Shown piece after piece: positions 1 to 8,575 of a stretch of 64,000 bases of DNA (position 1 is the stretch's first letter; each line of letters opens with the position of its first letter). Below the pieces are notes generated by a model. That model made no database searches, was not told the DNA's origin, and saw only the letters and a list, made by a program, of their open reading frames with translations. The DNA is taken from positions 1-64,000 of the forward strand of contig NZ_BCMJ01000006.1 of assembly GCF_002583405.1 (NCBI RefSeq). Reading direction: 5' to 3'. A program made the position numbers and the translations under genes. This DNA is from Secundilactobacillus silagincola. GTDB lineage: Bacteria; Bacillota; Bacilli; Lactobacillales; Lactobacillaceae.

Positions 1-270
1 TAGCGAAATTGACTTCGCAAATTACATTTGATATCAACCGAAATTGATATACCCTGCACATTTGTGAAACAAAACTTTGTTCAGTTTTCAAAGGTCTACC
101 AAGCAAATTCTTTTACGAATCAGCTTCTATATTGTATCTCATCGATTTGAGAAAGTCAATAAAAACTTTCATATCAACATTTCTCATGGAAACGTCTTTC
201 GCTGAGGCAACTTATTAAGAATACCATCATCGTTTTGAAATGTCAACACATAACTTTTGAAATATTCAAT
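1..270 (-). promoter_or_regulatory. rRNA operon tandem promoters and leader (16S lies off the left edge)
   Basis: Read on the minus strand, this stretch has two near-consensus promoters. P1 has -35 TTGACA (241-246) and -10 TATTCT (218-223) with a 17-bp spacer. P2 has -35 TTGACT (154-159) and -10 TACAAT (131-136), also 17 bp. Downstream lies CTTTGAAAACTGAACAAAG (75-93), which resembles the stretch that commonly precedes 16S rRNA in lactobacilli and bacilli and includes the antitermination boxA region. Tandem promoters followed by this leader are typical of rrn operons. The 16S gene itself is not in the window, so the assignment is inferred from the leader alone. Confidence 0.72.
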
Positions 271-432
271 CGGTATATATGTTTCAAATCTCTCGCGACA
301 ACAAATAACATCATACCAAGTATTACCCAGTTGGTCAATTACTTTTTCAAATAAATACGTAAAAACTTTGCCAGTGCCTTTAAACCGTTATTGATTAACT
401 TATAAGACCCCAAATTCTACATATGAAAACAC

Positions 433-460
433 AAAAACCGATTCATTTTTAATGAACCGG
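433..460 (-). terminator. Intrinsic terminator of tyrS
   Basis: On the minus strand an imperfect hairpin (CCGGTTCAT / ATGAATCGG) is followed by TTTTTG, about 20 bases after the tyrS stop codon. It separates tyrS from the rRNA promoters downstream. Confidence 0.7.
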
Positions 461-478
461 CCTTTAACTACCTATTAA

Positions 479-1735
479 CTATTTAACTCTTGCTAAGAAA
501 TAACGTTTCTTACCACGGCGAACGATGACAAACTTACCATCAAAGTGGGTGCTTGGATCAATTTCAGCATTAACGTCCGTTACTTTTTCACCGTTAATCC
601 GAATTGCACCATTATTAACGTCCTCACGTGCCTGACGCCGAGATGGTTCAATCGACGTCACATCTACTAACCATTCCACAATATTACGCTTCTCTTTAGA
701 AACTTCAACGGAAGGCATGTTCTTAAAGCCCTGTTCAATTTCGTTGGCAGATAAATCAGCAACATCGCCCGAGAAAAGTGCTTTAGAAATATTTTCTGCC
801 TCAGTCACTGCTTCCTTACCATGAACGAAAGCCGTCACTTCTTCAGCCAAACGACGCTGAGCCTCACGCTTTTCTGGTTGTGTTTCAACCTTCTTTTCTA
901 AATCGGCGATCTCATCTTGACTTAGGAAAGTAAAGTATTTCAGATATTTAACAACATCACGATCATCTTGGTTTAACCAGAATTGATAGAACTCATACGG
1001 ACTTGTCTTTTCTGGATCAAGCCAAACAGCACCACCAGCAGTTTTACCAAACTTGGTGCCGTCTGCTTTCAGCATTAGTGGAATGGTTAACCCATAGGCC
1101 TTCGCATCCGCACCCTCAATTTTATGAATCAAATCAATCCCAGCCGTAATATTGCCCCACTGGTCGGCACCACCAACCTGCAGTTGTACATCTTCGGCTT
1201 GGTATAAATGAAGAAAATCGACTGATTGTAAAATTTGGTAGGTAAATTCAGTAAATGAAATACCAACTTCCAGCCTAGACGCAACGACTTCCTTAGCCAG
1301 CATGTTGTTAACGTTAAACAGTTTGCCGTAATCACGAAGAAAATCAAGCAGCGACATTTTTGATAACCAGTCGTAATTATTCACAATGTTAAAGCTGCCA
1401 TCTTGACCAAATAAGTGTTCCATTTGAGCAGTAATTGCCGCTTCATTATGGTGAACTTGTTCCATTGACTGCAAAACTCGCTCAGACTTTTTCCCGCTTG
1501 GGTCTCCAATAGAACCAGTACCACCGCCAATCACAATGTAAGGCCGGTGTCCGGCTAACTGAAACCGCTTCAAGATCATAAAGGGAATCAAATGTCCAAC
1601 GTGCATTGAGTCACCAGTAGGGTCAATCCCTACATACAATCCGACAGACTTATTTTTAACAAGGTCGGTCAGTCCCTCTTCATCGGTTTGCTGATTGATA
1701 GCACCACGCCATTTAAGCTCATCTAAAATTGTCAC
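479..1735 (-). CDS. tyrS: Tyrosyl-tRNA synthetase
   Basis: This cytosolic class I enzyme charges tRNA-Tyr with tyrosine using ATP. The 418-residue length is normal for bacterial TyrS. The HIGH signature is present as HVGH at residues 45-48 and the KMSKS equivalent is KFGKT at 228-232, the usual variant in this branch. An S4 RNA-binding domain occupies the C-terminal 80 or so residues. The start is GTG (1733-1735), preceded by TAAGGAGG at 1743-1750. The gene is monocistronic, controlled by a T-box leader immediately upstream and closed by a terminator. The identification is secure. Confidence 0.97.
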   Translation of the reverse strand: MTILDELKWRGAINQQTDEEGLTDLVKNKSVGLYVGIDPTGDSMHVGHLIPFMILKRFQLAGHRPYIVIGGGTGSIGDPSGKKSERVLQSMEQVHHNEAAITAQMEHLFGQDGSFNIVNNYDWLSKMSLLDFLRDYGKLFNVNNMLAKEVVASRLEVGISFTEFTYQILQSVDFLHLYQAEDVQLQVGGADQWGNITAGIDLIHKIEGADAKAYGLTIPLMLKADGTKFGKTAGGAVWLDPEKTSPYEFYQFWLNQDDRDVVKYLKYFTFLSQDEIADLEKKVETQPEKREAQRRLAEEVTAFVHGKEAVTEAENISKALFSGDVADLSANEIEQGFKNMPSVEVSKEKRNIVEWLVDVTSIEPSRRQAREDVNNGAIRINGEKVTDVNAEIDPSTHFDGKFVIVRRGKKRYFLARVK

Positions 1736-1756
1736 AAAGAAACCTCCTTAAAATAT

Positions 1757-1996
1757 AAAAAGTCCCCACTAGTCAATGACTAATAGGGACGAAATTTAAT
1801 TCCGCGTTACCACCCAAGTTACGTTGTATTATGACAACGTCGCTCGACATCAATATCGGAATGACCCGCTAGCTACTCACTAGACCGCTCCACACTGTAA
1901 TTCGGTCATCCGGGACGCTTGACTCACAGCAGCCGTCAAGTTTCTATACCGTTGCCCATCACCTACTTCGGTGCTTCTTAGCTGTCACTAATACTA
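1757..1996 (-). promoter_or_regulatory. T-box riboswitch of tyrS
   Basis: The conserved T-box sequence (GGGTGGTAACGCGG on the minus strand) lies at about 1802-1815. It is followed by a terminator hairpin (arms 1762-1768 and 1784-1790, then a run of T at 1757-1761) just before the tyrS Shine-Dalgarno. Uncharged tRNA-Tyr is expected to favour the antiterminator and switch on tyrS. A promoter fits upstream: -35 TTGACT (2014-2019), 17-bp spacer, -10 TAGTAT (1991-1996). I could not place the tyrosine specifier codon with confidence. A UAC lies in a loop near 1898, but the fold is uncertain. Confidence 0.88.
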
Positions 1997-2071
1997 CAAA
2001 TACTACCGGTAAAAGTCAAGCTGCGGTCAAAATGAACTTTAAACTATACTATAATAGAAGAAACGTAGGAG

Positions 2072-2875
2072 GTGGTTACCCTGCTCATTGTCCTAATCAT
2101 AGTAACTCTGCTGAATTTGGTTGCCATAGCACCACTAGTTAAAGGGCAAACCAACCAACGGCTTGTCTGGATTCCCTTACTCGCTTTACTAATTGCAATC
2201 AGCCTACTGATCATCCTACCAATCACTATCTGGCCTGCTCACCTCATTTCTAACGCTATCAGTATGGGGTTCGTTACTTGGTACACGGTTGCCACACTCT
2301 ACTTGTGGCTGACCAACTGGTACAAACGGCAATCTCATCAATCCACAAAGCCTGATTATTTAGTTGTGTTGGGTGCCAAAGTGACTTCCAGTGGGCCCTC
2401 TAAAACCTTAACTAGGCGCTTGCAAACTGCAATTGCAATTTACACCGACCAATCCGTCCCACCCAAACTCGTGTTAACTGGCGGACAAGGCAGCGACGAA
2501 CCACAAAGTGAAGCCGCTGCGATGGCTGGTTATTTAGTTCGACAACAAATTCAACCACACCAACTACTGCTAGAACAGGCTGCTACTTCAACTGCGACTA
2601 ACATCAAATTCTCCAAGCAGGTAATCGAAAACGACTGGCAAGCATCACGAAAACCAACTATTTTAATCGTTACCAGCGATTATCACTTAGTACGCAGTAA
2701 ATTGTTGGCTTTGCAGCAACATCTACCAGTCAGTCTAGCAGGCTCTTGGACTACCACTGAAGCATTGATTCCCGCTATGTTGCGAGAAATTGCAGCACTA
2801 TTGCTACAATTAAAATGGCCTTTAGTCATTTTTTGGATTGAACTGACCTTTCTAGCCCAATCTATTAGTCATTAG
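2072..2875 (+). CDS. DUF218 / YdcF-like membrane protein
   Basis: The N-terminal 90 residues form about three hydrophobic segments. They are followed by a soluble DUF218 (YdcF/SanA-like) domain: PDYLVVLGAKV near residue 91, then LVLTGGQGSDE and an EAAAM helix, and VTSDYHLVRS near 205. This fold occurs in envelope-associated proteins of unclear biochemical function, with roles proposed in cell wall or vancomycin-sensitivity phenotypes. The start is uncertain. The annotated GTG at 2072 overlaps the only good Shine-Dalgarno (AGGAGG, 2067-2072), so initiation may occur at a nearby non-ATG codon such as CTG 2081. A -10 TATAAT lies at 2050-2055. The gene diverges from the tyrS leader. Confidence 0.8.
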   Translation: MVTLLIVLIIVTLLNLVAIAPLVKGQTNQRLVWIPLLALLIAISLLIILPITIWPAHLISNAISMGFVTWYTVATLYLWLTNWYKRQSHQSTKPDYLVVLGAKVTSSGPSKTLTRRLQTAIAIYTDQSVPPKLVLTGGQGSDEPQSEAAAMAGYLVRQQIQPHQLLLEQAATSTATNIKFSKQVIENDWQASRKPTILIVTSDYHLVRSKLLALQQHLPVSLAGSWTTTEALIPAMLREIAALLLQLKWPLVIFWIELTFLAQSISH

Positions 2876-2933
2876 ACCGTTTAGAGCATTTTCATTTCTG
2901 AAAATAAAACTGTAATTTTTTTACATTTGCTCT

Positions 2934-2961
2934 TGCGAAAGTTGAGATAATCTTATATACT
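2934..2961 (+). promoter_or_regulatory. Promoter of gnd
   Basis: A -35 TTGCGA (2934-2939) and -10 TATACT (2956-2961) are separated by 16 bp, about 45 bp upstream of the gnd start codon. Confidence 0.5.
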
Positions 2962-3007
2962 GATTCTGTTGTAAATTCCCTGAAAAAAGAAATGAGGAGT
3001 TTTTCTA

Positions 3008-3907
3008 ATGAAATTAGGTTTAATTGGATTAGGTAAGATGGGTATTAACTTAGCCCAAAACATGATTCGTAACGATAATGAAGTAGTCGGTTTCGACTTG
3101 AACTCTGACTTAGTTGACGAAGCAGCTACTTATGGTGCTGCCAAAGCAACTAGTTTGGAAGACATGGTCAGCCAATTACCATCACCAAAGATCGTTTGGG
3201 TAATGGTGCCTGCTGGCAAGCCAACTGATGCTACGATTGACTCTTTAGCTGAAGCTTTAAACGAAGGCGACATCCTAATTGATGGTGGTAACACTTTCTG
3301 GAAAGACTCACTCCGTCACAACCGTCTTCTTGGCGAAAAAGGGATTCACTACTTTGACTGCGGTTCTTCAGGCGGTTGGCGTGGTGCCCTTAACGGTGGT
3401 AACTTCATGATCGGTGGCGACGATGCCGCTACTTTCGAAGTTATTCGTCCATTATTTGATGACATTTCGTTACCAGATGGTTACCTTTACACTGGTAAAG
3501 CCGGTTCAGGTCACTACTTGAAGATGGTCCACAACGGTATCGAATACGGTATGATGGCTGCTATGGGTGAAGGTTTTGAAGTTCTTGACGCTTCAGACTT
3601 TGATTACGATTACGAAGCCGTTGCTAAGGTTTGGAACCACGGTTCAGTTATCCGTAGCTGGCTCATGGAATTGATCCAAGACGCCTTCAGCAAAGATCCT
3701 AAGCTTGATGCTATCAAGGGTCGTATGCACTCTAACGGTGAAGGCCAATGGACTGTTGAAGACGCCATGGCTCATGGTGTTCCAACTCCCGTTATTGCTG
3801 ACGCTGTTATGACTCGTTTCCGTTCACTACAAGACGATACCTTTAACGGTAAAGTCGTTGCTGCCCTTCGTAACGAATTCGGTGGCCACGCAATGGACAA
3901 GAACTAA
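3008..3907 (+). CDS. gnd: 6-phosphogluconate dehydrogenase, decarboxylating, short NAD type
   Basis: This enzyme oxidatively decarboxylates 6-phosphogluconate to ribulose 5-phosphate and CO2 in the cytosol. At 299 residues it belongs to the short GntZ/YqeC-like class rather than the roughly 470-residue NADP enzyme. The Rossmann motif GLIGLGKMG sits at residues 4-12. The substrate-binding signature CGSSGGWRGA lies near 120, and the catalytic KMVHNGIEYG segment near 175. ATG follows GAGGAG with good spacing. It is a single-gene unit with its own promoter and terminator. In heterofermentative lactobacilli this step is part of the main sugar pathway, but this gene alone does not prove that metabolism. 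Confidence 0.93.
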   Translation: MKLGLIGLGKMGINLAQNMIRNDNEVVGFDLNSDLVDEAATYGAAKATSLEDMVSQLPSPKIVWVMVPAGKPTDATIDSLAEALNEGDILIDGGNTFWKDSLRHNRLLGEKGIHYFDCGSSGGWRGALNGGNFMIGGDDAATFEVIRPLFDDISLPDGYLYTGKAGSGHYLKMVHNGIEYGMMAAMGEGFEVLDASDFDYDYEAVAKVWNHGSVIRSWLMELIQDAFSKDPKLDAIKGRMHSNGEGQWTVEDAMAHGVPTPVIADAVMTRFRSLQDDTFNGKVVAALRNEFGGHAMDKN

Positions 3908-3924
3908 TTTTAAATCACTAACTA

Positions 3925-3954
3925 GAAAGGCTGCGCATCCGCGTGGCCTTTTTT
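3925..3954 (+). terminator. Intrinsic terminator of gnd
   Basis: The hairpin AAGGCTGCG / GCGTGGCCTT is followed by six T residues, 20 bp after the gnd stop. Confidence 0.85.
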
Positions 3955-4009
3955 ATTTGTCACAACATATGCGATAATGAATTATCACGATAAACAGGGA
4001 GAATTCATC

Positions 4010-7000
4010 TTGAAACGTAAAACCTACCAAATGCAAGTGTGGTTGGCTTACTCGCTAGCATTTATGATTATTACAGCCGTTACTTTTGGCACCCTGCGTG
4101 CTACTGGCCACTCGACAATCTGGAATTTGGACGGTATCGCCCAGCATTACCCCATTTTAAAAGAATTCTATCGCATCCTTCATGGTACCGGCCATCAATC
4201 ACTCTTTAGCTGGTCTTGGAATCTGGGCCTGGGTGCGGATCAAATGACAACTTTTGCCTACTACCTCGTTGGTGATCCCTTTAGTTACTTAATCGCACTA
4301 TTTCCAGTCCATCAAATTGAATTTGGCTATACGTTATTGACAATTCTTCGACTATACGTTGTTGGTCTATCGTTCATCGCACTGGCAAAACACTTTCATT
4401 TCAAACCCGCTGGCCAAATTTTTGGTGCCCTTATTTACACCTTTAACGGGTTTGCCTTTTACGTTAGTTACCACCATCCGTTCTTTTTGCTGCCAATGAT
4501 TTTCTTTCCTCTGCTTTGCCTGAGCATTGATCGGGTACTACAGGGAAAATCTTGGTGGTGGCTGAGTATCATTACCGCCGTTATTTTAATCTGCAACGTT
4601 TATTTCGCTTATCTCATGGTATTTGGTGCACTAATTTTCTTGATCATTAGATACTTTGACTTGAAGCAAAAAAAAGTGCTGTTACCCAAATTATGGCAGC
4701 TACTGCTACGCTTGATGCTGGCCATGATTATCGCTTTACTCGTATCAGCCGTCATCCTATTGCCGAACGTTATTTCTATGATGAATAGTTCACGGATGGG
4801 TGGATCGATTTTTGCGAATAATCTGCGTTGGTATCCAGAGGTTTATTACCGCACACTGCCCGACAATCTGCTAACGTCTAACGGTAATATCTATTATTGG
4901 GCATTGATTGCAACCAGCGGTCTTTCACTAATTGCCATGGTTTGGACATTACGTCGTTTTAAACGCTACTTGGCACTCAACCTGACCCTGATTTTAATTG
5001 CCATTGGTCTGCTGTTCCCAGCTGTAGCGGCTACGCTGAACGTCATGAGTACCCCTTCCAACCGTTGGCTGATGATGGCGCAACTGGTCTTTGCTTTAAC
5101 AGCTGCCACGCTGGTTGATCATTTAACTCACTATACGACACGGGACTTCATCTGGCTGACGGGTGTTATTGCTGGTCTGATCATCATCATTTGGATTGCC
5201 AACGGCTACCTATTCAAATTCCGTCAGATTCAATTGCTGACCTACTTGATCTTTATGCTGTTCATCTGGCTCTTTAGCTTACTGCTACTAAGGCCCCAGT
5301 TTTACCGACCGTTAAAAGTTGGCTTATTAGGCCTAGTTATGCTCAATGCCATTACCACTGGTCTAAGCTTTTACGATGATAATTACAGTGGGTCACCCGA
5401 AAATGAACTTCCTGCTAACACAGCTAGTCAGTGGTCTAAGTGGTACTTTGACGGTGCTGATCAGTATCTGAGCAAACATGATAAAAGTTTCTACCGAACA
5501 TCCACCACCAACGACTACTACACGATGACAACCGTGGGTAATAATCTTCCCATGCTGTTAAATACGCATACCATCAGTTCGTACTATTCGGTTCAAAACG
5601 GGGACGTCAATCACTTTAATCAGCAACTGGCGAATGTCCAAAATAGCATGAATAACCCTACTAGTGAAGCTGATACACGCGGTGCAATGCTGTCCTTACT
5701 CAACGTCAAATACTTGTTTGCTCGCGAAGACGACACGCTAAATCAAAAAGCCGTTCCTTATGGCTTTAAACCGCTAAAAACGAAGGGTGGCAAACCAGCT
5801 GTTATCGAAGATCACCCGGTTTACTCGGTAGGTAACGGTACGGGGACTACAATTTTAAAAAACCGCTATGCGTTACCGTTGGTCTACATGCAAGATTCAC
5901 AAATTACGCCAAACGTTTTTAAAAAGCTCACTGCTCTCCAACGTCAAGAAGCTTTGCTGGAAGGTGTTAGCGTTAACAAGAAAATTGCTGGCGTACCAAC
6001 GTCTCAACCTAAAACGGCCACTAAACATGTAGGATACAATGTTCAATTAACTAGTGAGCCAATTCTAAAAATACCTGATTTAATTAACTATCGCCTGCAA
6101 CATAATACTAAGCATTCTCAGTCAGCCGCTATTGGTAAGCAGCCCCTATCACCAGAGGATGCCGCTAATTACGCCGCAACTACCGGTTTGGATAAGCCTT
6201 CAACCAAGGTCAACAACTTGTTAGCTCAAAACCAAACGATAATTGACAATAATACACAGGCTAACCAAAATGGACTGCATGAAATGACCAGTGATGCGCT
6301 TGGTCAGCAGCAAACTTATGCGTTGAAATTAAAACATCCCAAGCAAGTTCAGGGTACTGAGCTCTATTTAGACCTCTCGGGTATTTCAACCAGTTTCCCG
6401 GATACCGCAAAACGATTAAACTATTATGCCACGCGATCACAATTTGCTGGCACACCGTTGCCAAAGGGGCAGCAAAAAAATAATTGGCGCTCGATCATCA
6501 ATCATCCGCTATTTAACGCTTATACTATGAACATCAAAACCAGTCGCGGTCAAACCGTCTATAACCAATTTGGTATCAATAACCTTTCTGATTATGAACC
6601 TAAGGACCACTTGCTGATCAACCTGGGCTATTCCACGAAGCTCCGAAAAACGATCAATTTATCGTTTACTACCGCAGAAAAGATTCATTTTAAACACGTC
6701 AAAGTGATCGCTGTCCCGTACGGCGCTAAATACCGTCAGCAAACTACCAAACTACAGAAAACTGGTTTAGTTCATCAACGAGTCACCAATAATCAGGTTA
6801 AAGGGACTTCCGTTGGCAATCGTAAACGTATCCTAACTACCAGTATTCCCTACAGCAAGGGTTGGCAATTAAGTGTGGACGGTAAACCGCAACAAACACA
6901 ACTCGTTAACGCTGGCTTTATTGGCGCTACACTTCCCAGTGGTACCCACCACATTAAACTGACTTATCGTACACCTGGTCTCAAAGTTGGCATCTGGAGT

Positions 7001-7078
7001 TCCATCGTTGGTGTGCTGTTGGCACTCATGGCCGGTGTCTGGTCCCTAGCCTCTCATAAACCAACTAAAAATAACTAG
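4010..7078 (+). CDS. YfhO-family polytopic membrane protein
   Basis: This is a very large membrane protein of about 1022 residues. It has roughly a dozen transmembrane helices in the N-terminal half, a long soluble extracytoplasmic domain (about residues 460-985), and a single C-terminal helix. This is the layout of the YfhO family, GT-C-like proteins linked to glycosylation of lipoteichoic acid or other wall polymers. The early DGIAQHYP motif after the first helix fits the catalytic loop of the family. I prefer the TTG start at 4010, which has AGGGAG 8 nt upstream. The ATG at 3977 lacks a Shine-Dalgarno and overlaps a TGCGATAAT sequence that looks like a promoter -10. The acceptor polymer and donor sugar cannot be read from sequence. 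Confidence 0.85.
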   Translation: MKRKTYQMQVWLAYSLAFMIITAVTFGTLRATGHSTIWNLDGIAQHYPILKEFYRILHGTGHQSLFSWSWNLGLGADQMTTFAYYLVGDPFSYLIALFPVHQIEFGYTLLTILRLYVVGLSFIALAKHFHFKPAGQIFGALIYTFNGFAFYVSYHHPFFLLPMIFFPLLCLSIDRVLQGKSWWWLSIITAVILICNVYFAYLMVFGALIFLIIRYFDLKQKKVLLPKLWQLLLRLMLAMIIALLVSAVILLPNVISMMNSSRMGGSIFANNLRWYPEVYYRTLPDNLLTSNGNIYYWALIATSGLSLIAMVWTLRRFKRYLALNLTLILIAIGLLFPAVAATLNVMSTPSNRWLMMAQLVFALTAATLVDHLTHYTTRDFIWLTGVIAGLIIIIWIANGYLFKFRQIQLLTYLIFMLFIWLFSLLLLRPQFYRPLKVGLLGLVMLNAITTGLSFYDDNYSGSPENELPANTASQWSKWYFDGADQYLSKHDKSFYRTSTTNDYYTMTTVGNNLPMLLNTHTISSYYSVQNGDVNHFNQQLANVQNSMNNPTSEADTRGAMLSLLNVKYLFAREDDTLNQKAVPYGFKPLKTKGGKPAVIEDHPVYSVGNGTGTTILKNRYALPLVYMQDSQITPNVFKKLTALQRQEALLEGVSVNKKIAGVPTSQPKTATKHVGYNVQLTSEPILKIPDLINYRLQHNTKHSQSAAIGKQPLSPEDAANYAATTGLDKPSTKVNNLLAQNQTIIDNNTQANQNGLHEMTSDALGQQQTYALKLKHPKQVQGTELYLDLSGISTSFPDTAKRLNYYATRSQFAGTPLPKGQQKNNWRSIINHPLFNAYTMNIKTSRGQTVYNQFGINNLSDYEPKDHLLINLGYSTKLRKTINLSFTTAEKIHFKHVKVIAVPYGAKYRQQTTKLQKTGLVHQRVTNNQVKGTSVGNRKRILTTSIPYSKGWQLSVDGKPQQTQLVNAGFIGATLPSGTHHIKLTYRTPGLKVGIWSSIVGVLLALMAGVWSLASHKPTKNN

Positions 7079-7103
7079 GCGAAGTGACTAAAACAGTTGT
7101 ACT

Positions 7104-7132
7104 TTGGAAATTAATTGGTAACTTGCTATAAT
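7104..7132 (+). promoter_or_regulatory. Promoter of the phosphoglycerate mutase-like gene
   Basis: A -35 TTGGAA (7104-7109), a 17-bp spacer and a -10 TATAAT (7127-7132). Confidence 0.65.
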
Positions 7133-7175
7133 GAATGTGAATTAAATTCGCTTTTCATCCTAGGAGGGCTTAACT

Positions 7176-7841
7176 GTGAAAACTTTTACTGCATACTTCG
7201 TTCGGCACGGTCAAACAATGCTGAACCACTATAATAAGATTCAGGGCTGGATCGATTCCCCGTTAACTGATAAGGGAATTGCTGATGCAAAACGTGCTGG
7301 ACAGCAGCTGAAGGCGATTAATTTCAACGCCGCGTACAGCAGTGATTCAGGCCGCGCAATTGAAACGGCTTCTTACATCTTGAAGGCTAATCCTGAAAAC
7401 ATCAATATCATCAGTTATCAATATCCTGAATTTCGCGAGCAGTGCCACGGTTACTTCGAGGGCAACGATGCCAATCAGATGTGGCAGTTCGTTGGCGAAC
7501 AGGTGCAGTTAACTTCCGAATCAGCCGTGTTAGGTAAATACGGTTTGGAAAAGGCCCGGGACCTTATTCATAAAGCCGACCTCTATGGTGAAGCAGAAAG
7601 TAACGACATGTTTTGGAAACGGCTGGATCGCGGTTTTAATAAACTGCGTGATAACACCAACGATGGTGATCAAGTTCTGGTGGTCTCTCACGGTATGACG
7701 ATTCGTTCAATCATTGACCGTTACGCGCCAGAACTCGATGTGGGCGTACCTACCATTAATGGCAGTATTTCAAAATTAACCATTACAGACGATGATATCA
7801 AAGTGGATTTCTTTAACAAAACCAACTTTGTTGCTAAATAG
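7176..7841 (+). CDS. Histidine phosphatase family protein (phosphoglycerate mutase-like)
   Basis: A 221-residue cytosolic protein of histidine phosphatase branch 1. The phospho-accepting RHG motif is at residues 10-12 (FVRHGQT), followed by an LTDKG segment. The second catalytic histidine is in VVSHGMTIRS near residue 170. Such proteins are often labelled phosphoglycerate mutase, but most are phosphatases of unknown small-molecule substrate, and the specificity cannot be told from sequence. ATG follows AGGAGGG. The gene is monocistronic and ends in a strong bidirectional terminator shared with the convergent small genes. Confidence 0.88.
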   Translation: MKTFTAYFVRHGQTMLNHYNKIQGWIDSPLTDKGIADAKRAGQQLKAINFNAAYSSDSGRAIETASYILKANPENINIISYQYPEFREQCHGYFEGNDANQMWQFVGEQVQLTSESAVLGKYGLEKARDLIHKADLYGEAESNDMFWKRLDRGFNKLRDNTNDGDQVLVVSHGMTIRSIIDRYAPELDVGVPTINGSISKLTITDDDIKVDFFNKTNFVAK

Positions 7842-7857
7842 TTAAACTCAGCATCAT

Positions 7858-7908
7858 AAAAAGGATCTGCGGATCAGTTTTTAAAACTGATTTTGCAGAT
7901 CCTTTTTA
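7858..7908. terminator. Bidirectional terminator
   Basis: A long hairpin (AAAAAGGATCTGC / GCAGATCCTTTTT with an inner ATCAGTTTT / AAAACTGAT stem) lies between convergent genes, with T runs on both strands. Confidence 0.85.
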
Positions 7909-8136
7909 TATTTTCGCTACTTTACGTGGCTGAGCCGTTTCCGCCTGAGTTTTAACCTTGGTTTTAGCAACAATCACTCGGCCCATTAATTCAGCTACTT
8001 TAAACCGGTCACAAGGTTGATGATCCAACACAGTCACCATCACCGTCCGTTCATAAATATGTTCTACTCGGCCTACAAAGGCACACGTCAGATTACCATT
8101 AGGTTCGCACGTTACGATATCGTTGATTTTAATCAT
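7906..8136 (-). CDS. Small DUF2187-like protein, copy 2
   Basis: A small (76-residue), mostly beta-stranded protein with no signal peptide. The pattern IKINDIV, then GRVEHIYERTVMVTV, then ELMGRVIVAKTKV resembles the KOW/Tudor-like DUF2187 (YkvS) family, whose function is unknown. It looks like a diverged duplicate of the gene directly upstream. I chose the ATG at 8134-8136 because GGAAAGG lies at a suitable distance. An in-frame ATG at 8143-8145 overlaps the upstream TGA as ATGA, which suggests translational coupling. A third ATG at 8161-8163 is less likely. Confidence 0.6.
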   Translation of the reverse strand: MIKINDIVTCEPNGNLTCAFVGRVEHIYERTVMVTVLDHQPCDRFKVAELMGRVIVAKTKVKTQAETAQPRKVAKI

Positions 8137-8141
8137 GTTGA

Positions 8142-8378
8142 TCATCCTTTCCTTCGTTGGCATTGGACAATTGCCATGGTCTTAGCGTCGTTAGCCTCAA
8201 CAACTAACTTATATCGATTTTCTTCAACTATTCGGCGATCATGAAAGTGAAAGTTCATCACCTCAACGACTAGCCGATTTCCAAATACCTGGCATACTCG
8301 CGCAATAAACGGTCTACTCATTTGCGCATGGTGACATCGAACTAGTCGACCTACCACAATTTCCGGTGCTTCACTCAT
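8142..8378 (-). CDS. Small DUF2187-like protein, copy 1
   Basis: A 78-residue small protein with the same beta-rich layout as the following gene: GRLVRC near the start, then ARVCQVFGNRLVVEV, then NRYKLVVEAND. Both probably descend from one ancestor, and each resembles the DUF2187 pattern (G-D-x-V, G-x-V-x-x-I-Y, V-V-x-x-x-x-Y). The start ATG is preceded by AAAGGAGGCGGC. The pair forms a two-gene operon with overlapping ends. No function is established for the family. Nucleic acid binding is possible by fold analogy but is only inference. Confidence 0.6.
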   Translation of the reverse strand: MSEAPEIVVGRLVRCHHAQMSRPFIARVCQVFGNRLVVEVMNFHFHDRRIVEENRYKLVVEANDAKTMAIVQCQRRKG

Positions 8379-8498
8379 TCACGCCGCCTCCTTTTTTCTT
8401 ATGTGTATAAATTATCAAATCAATAAGAAATAGTTACGACCAAATGATGAACATTTCTTGAAATCGGTTTACAATTCAGTAACAAACAAGACACAAAT

Positions 8499-8548
8499 AA
8501 AAAAGTGCCTGATTTACGGCTATAAAACCGAAAAAATCAGGCACTTTT
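8499..8548. terminator. Terminator downstream of the aminotransferase gene
   Basis: The hairpin AAAAGTGCCTGATTT / AAATCAGGCACTTTT, with T runs on both sides, lies about 30 bp after the stop of the minus-strand aminotransferase. Confidence 0.8.
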
Positions 8549-8575
8549 ATTATTATGTTTTATTTATGTTAAAAA

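Noticed and set aside
1129-1347. Frame inside tyrS
   Set aside because: Out-of-frame shadow of a fully conserved gene.
2044-2226. Minus-strand 60-codon frame over the start of the DUF218 gene
   Set aside because: It is antisense to a credible membrane protein and lies upstream of the T-box promoter without a ribosome-binding site.
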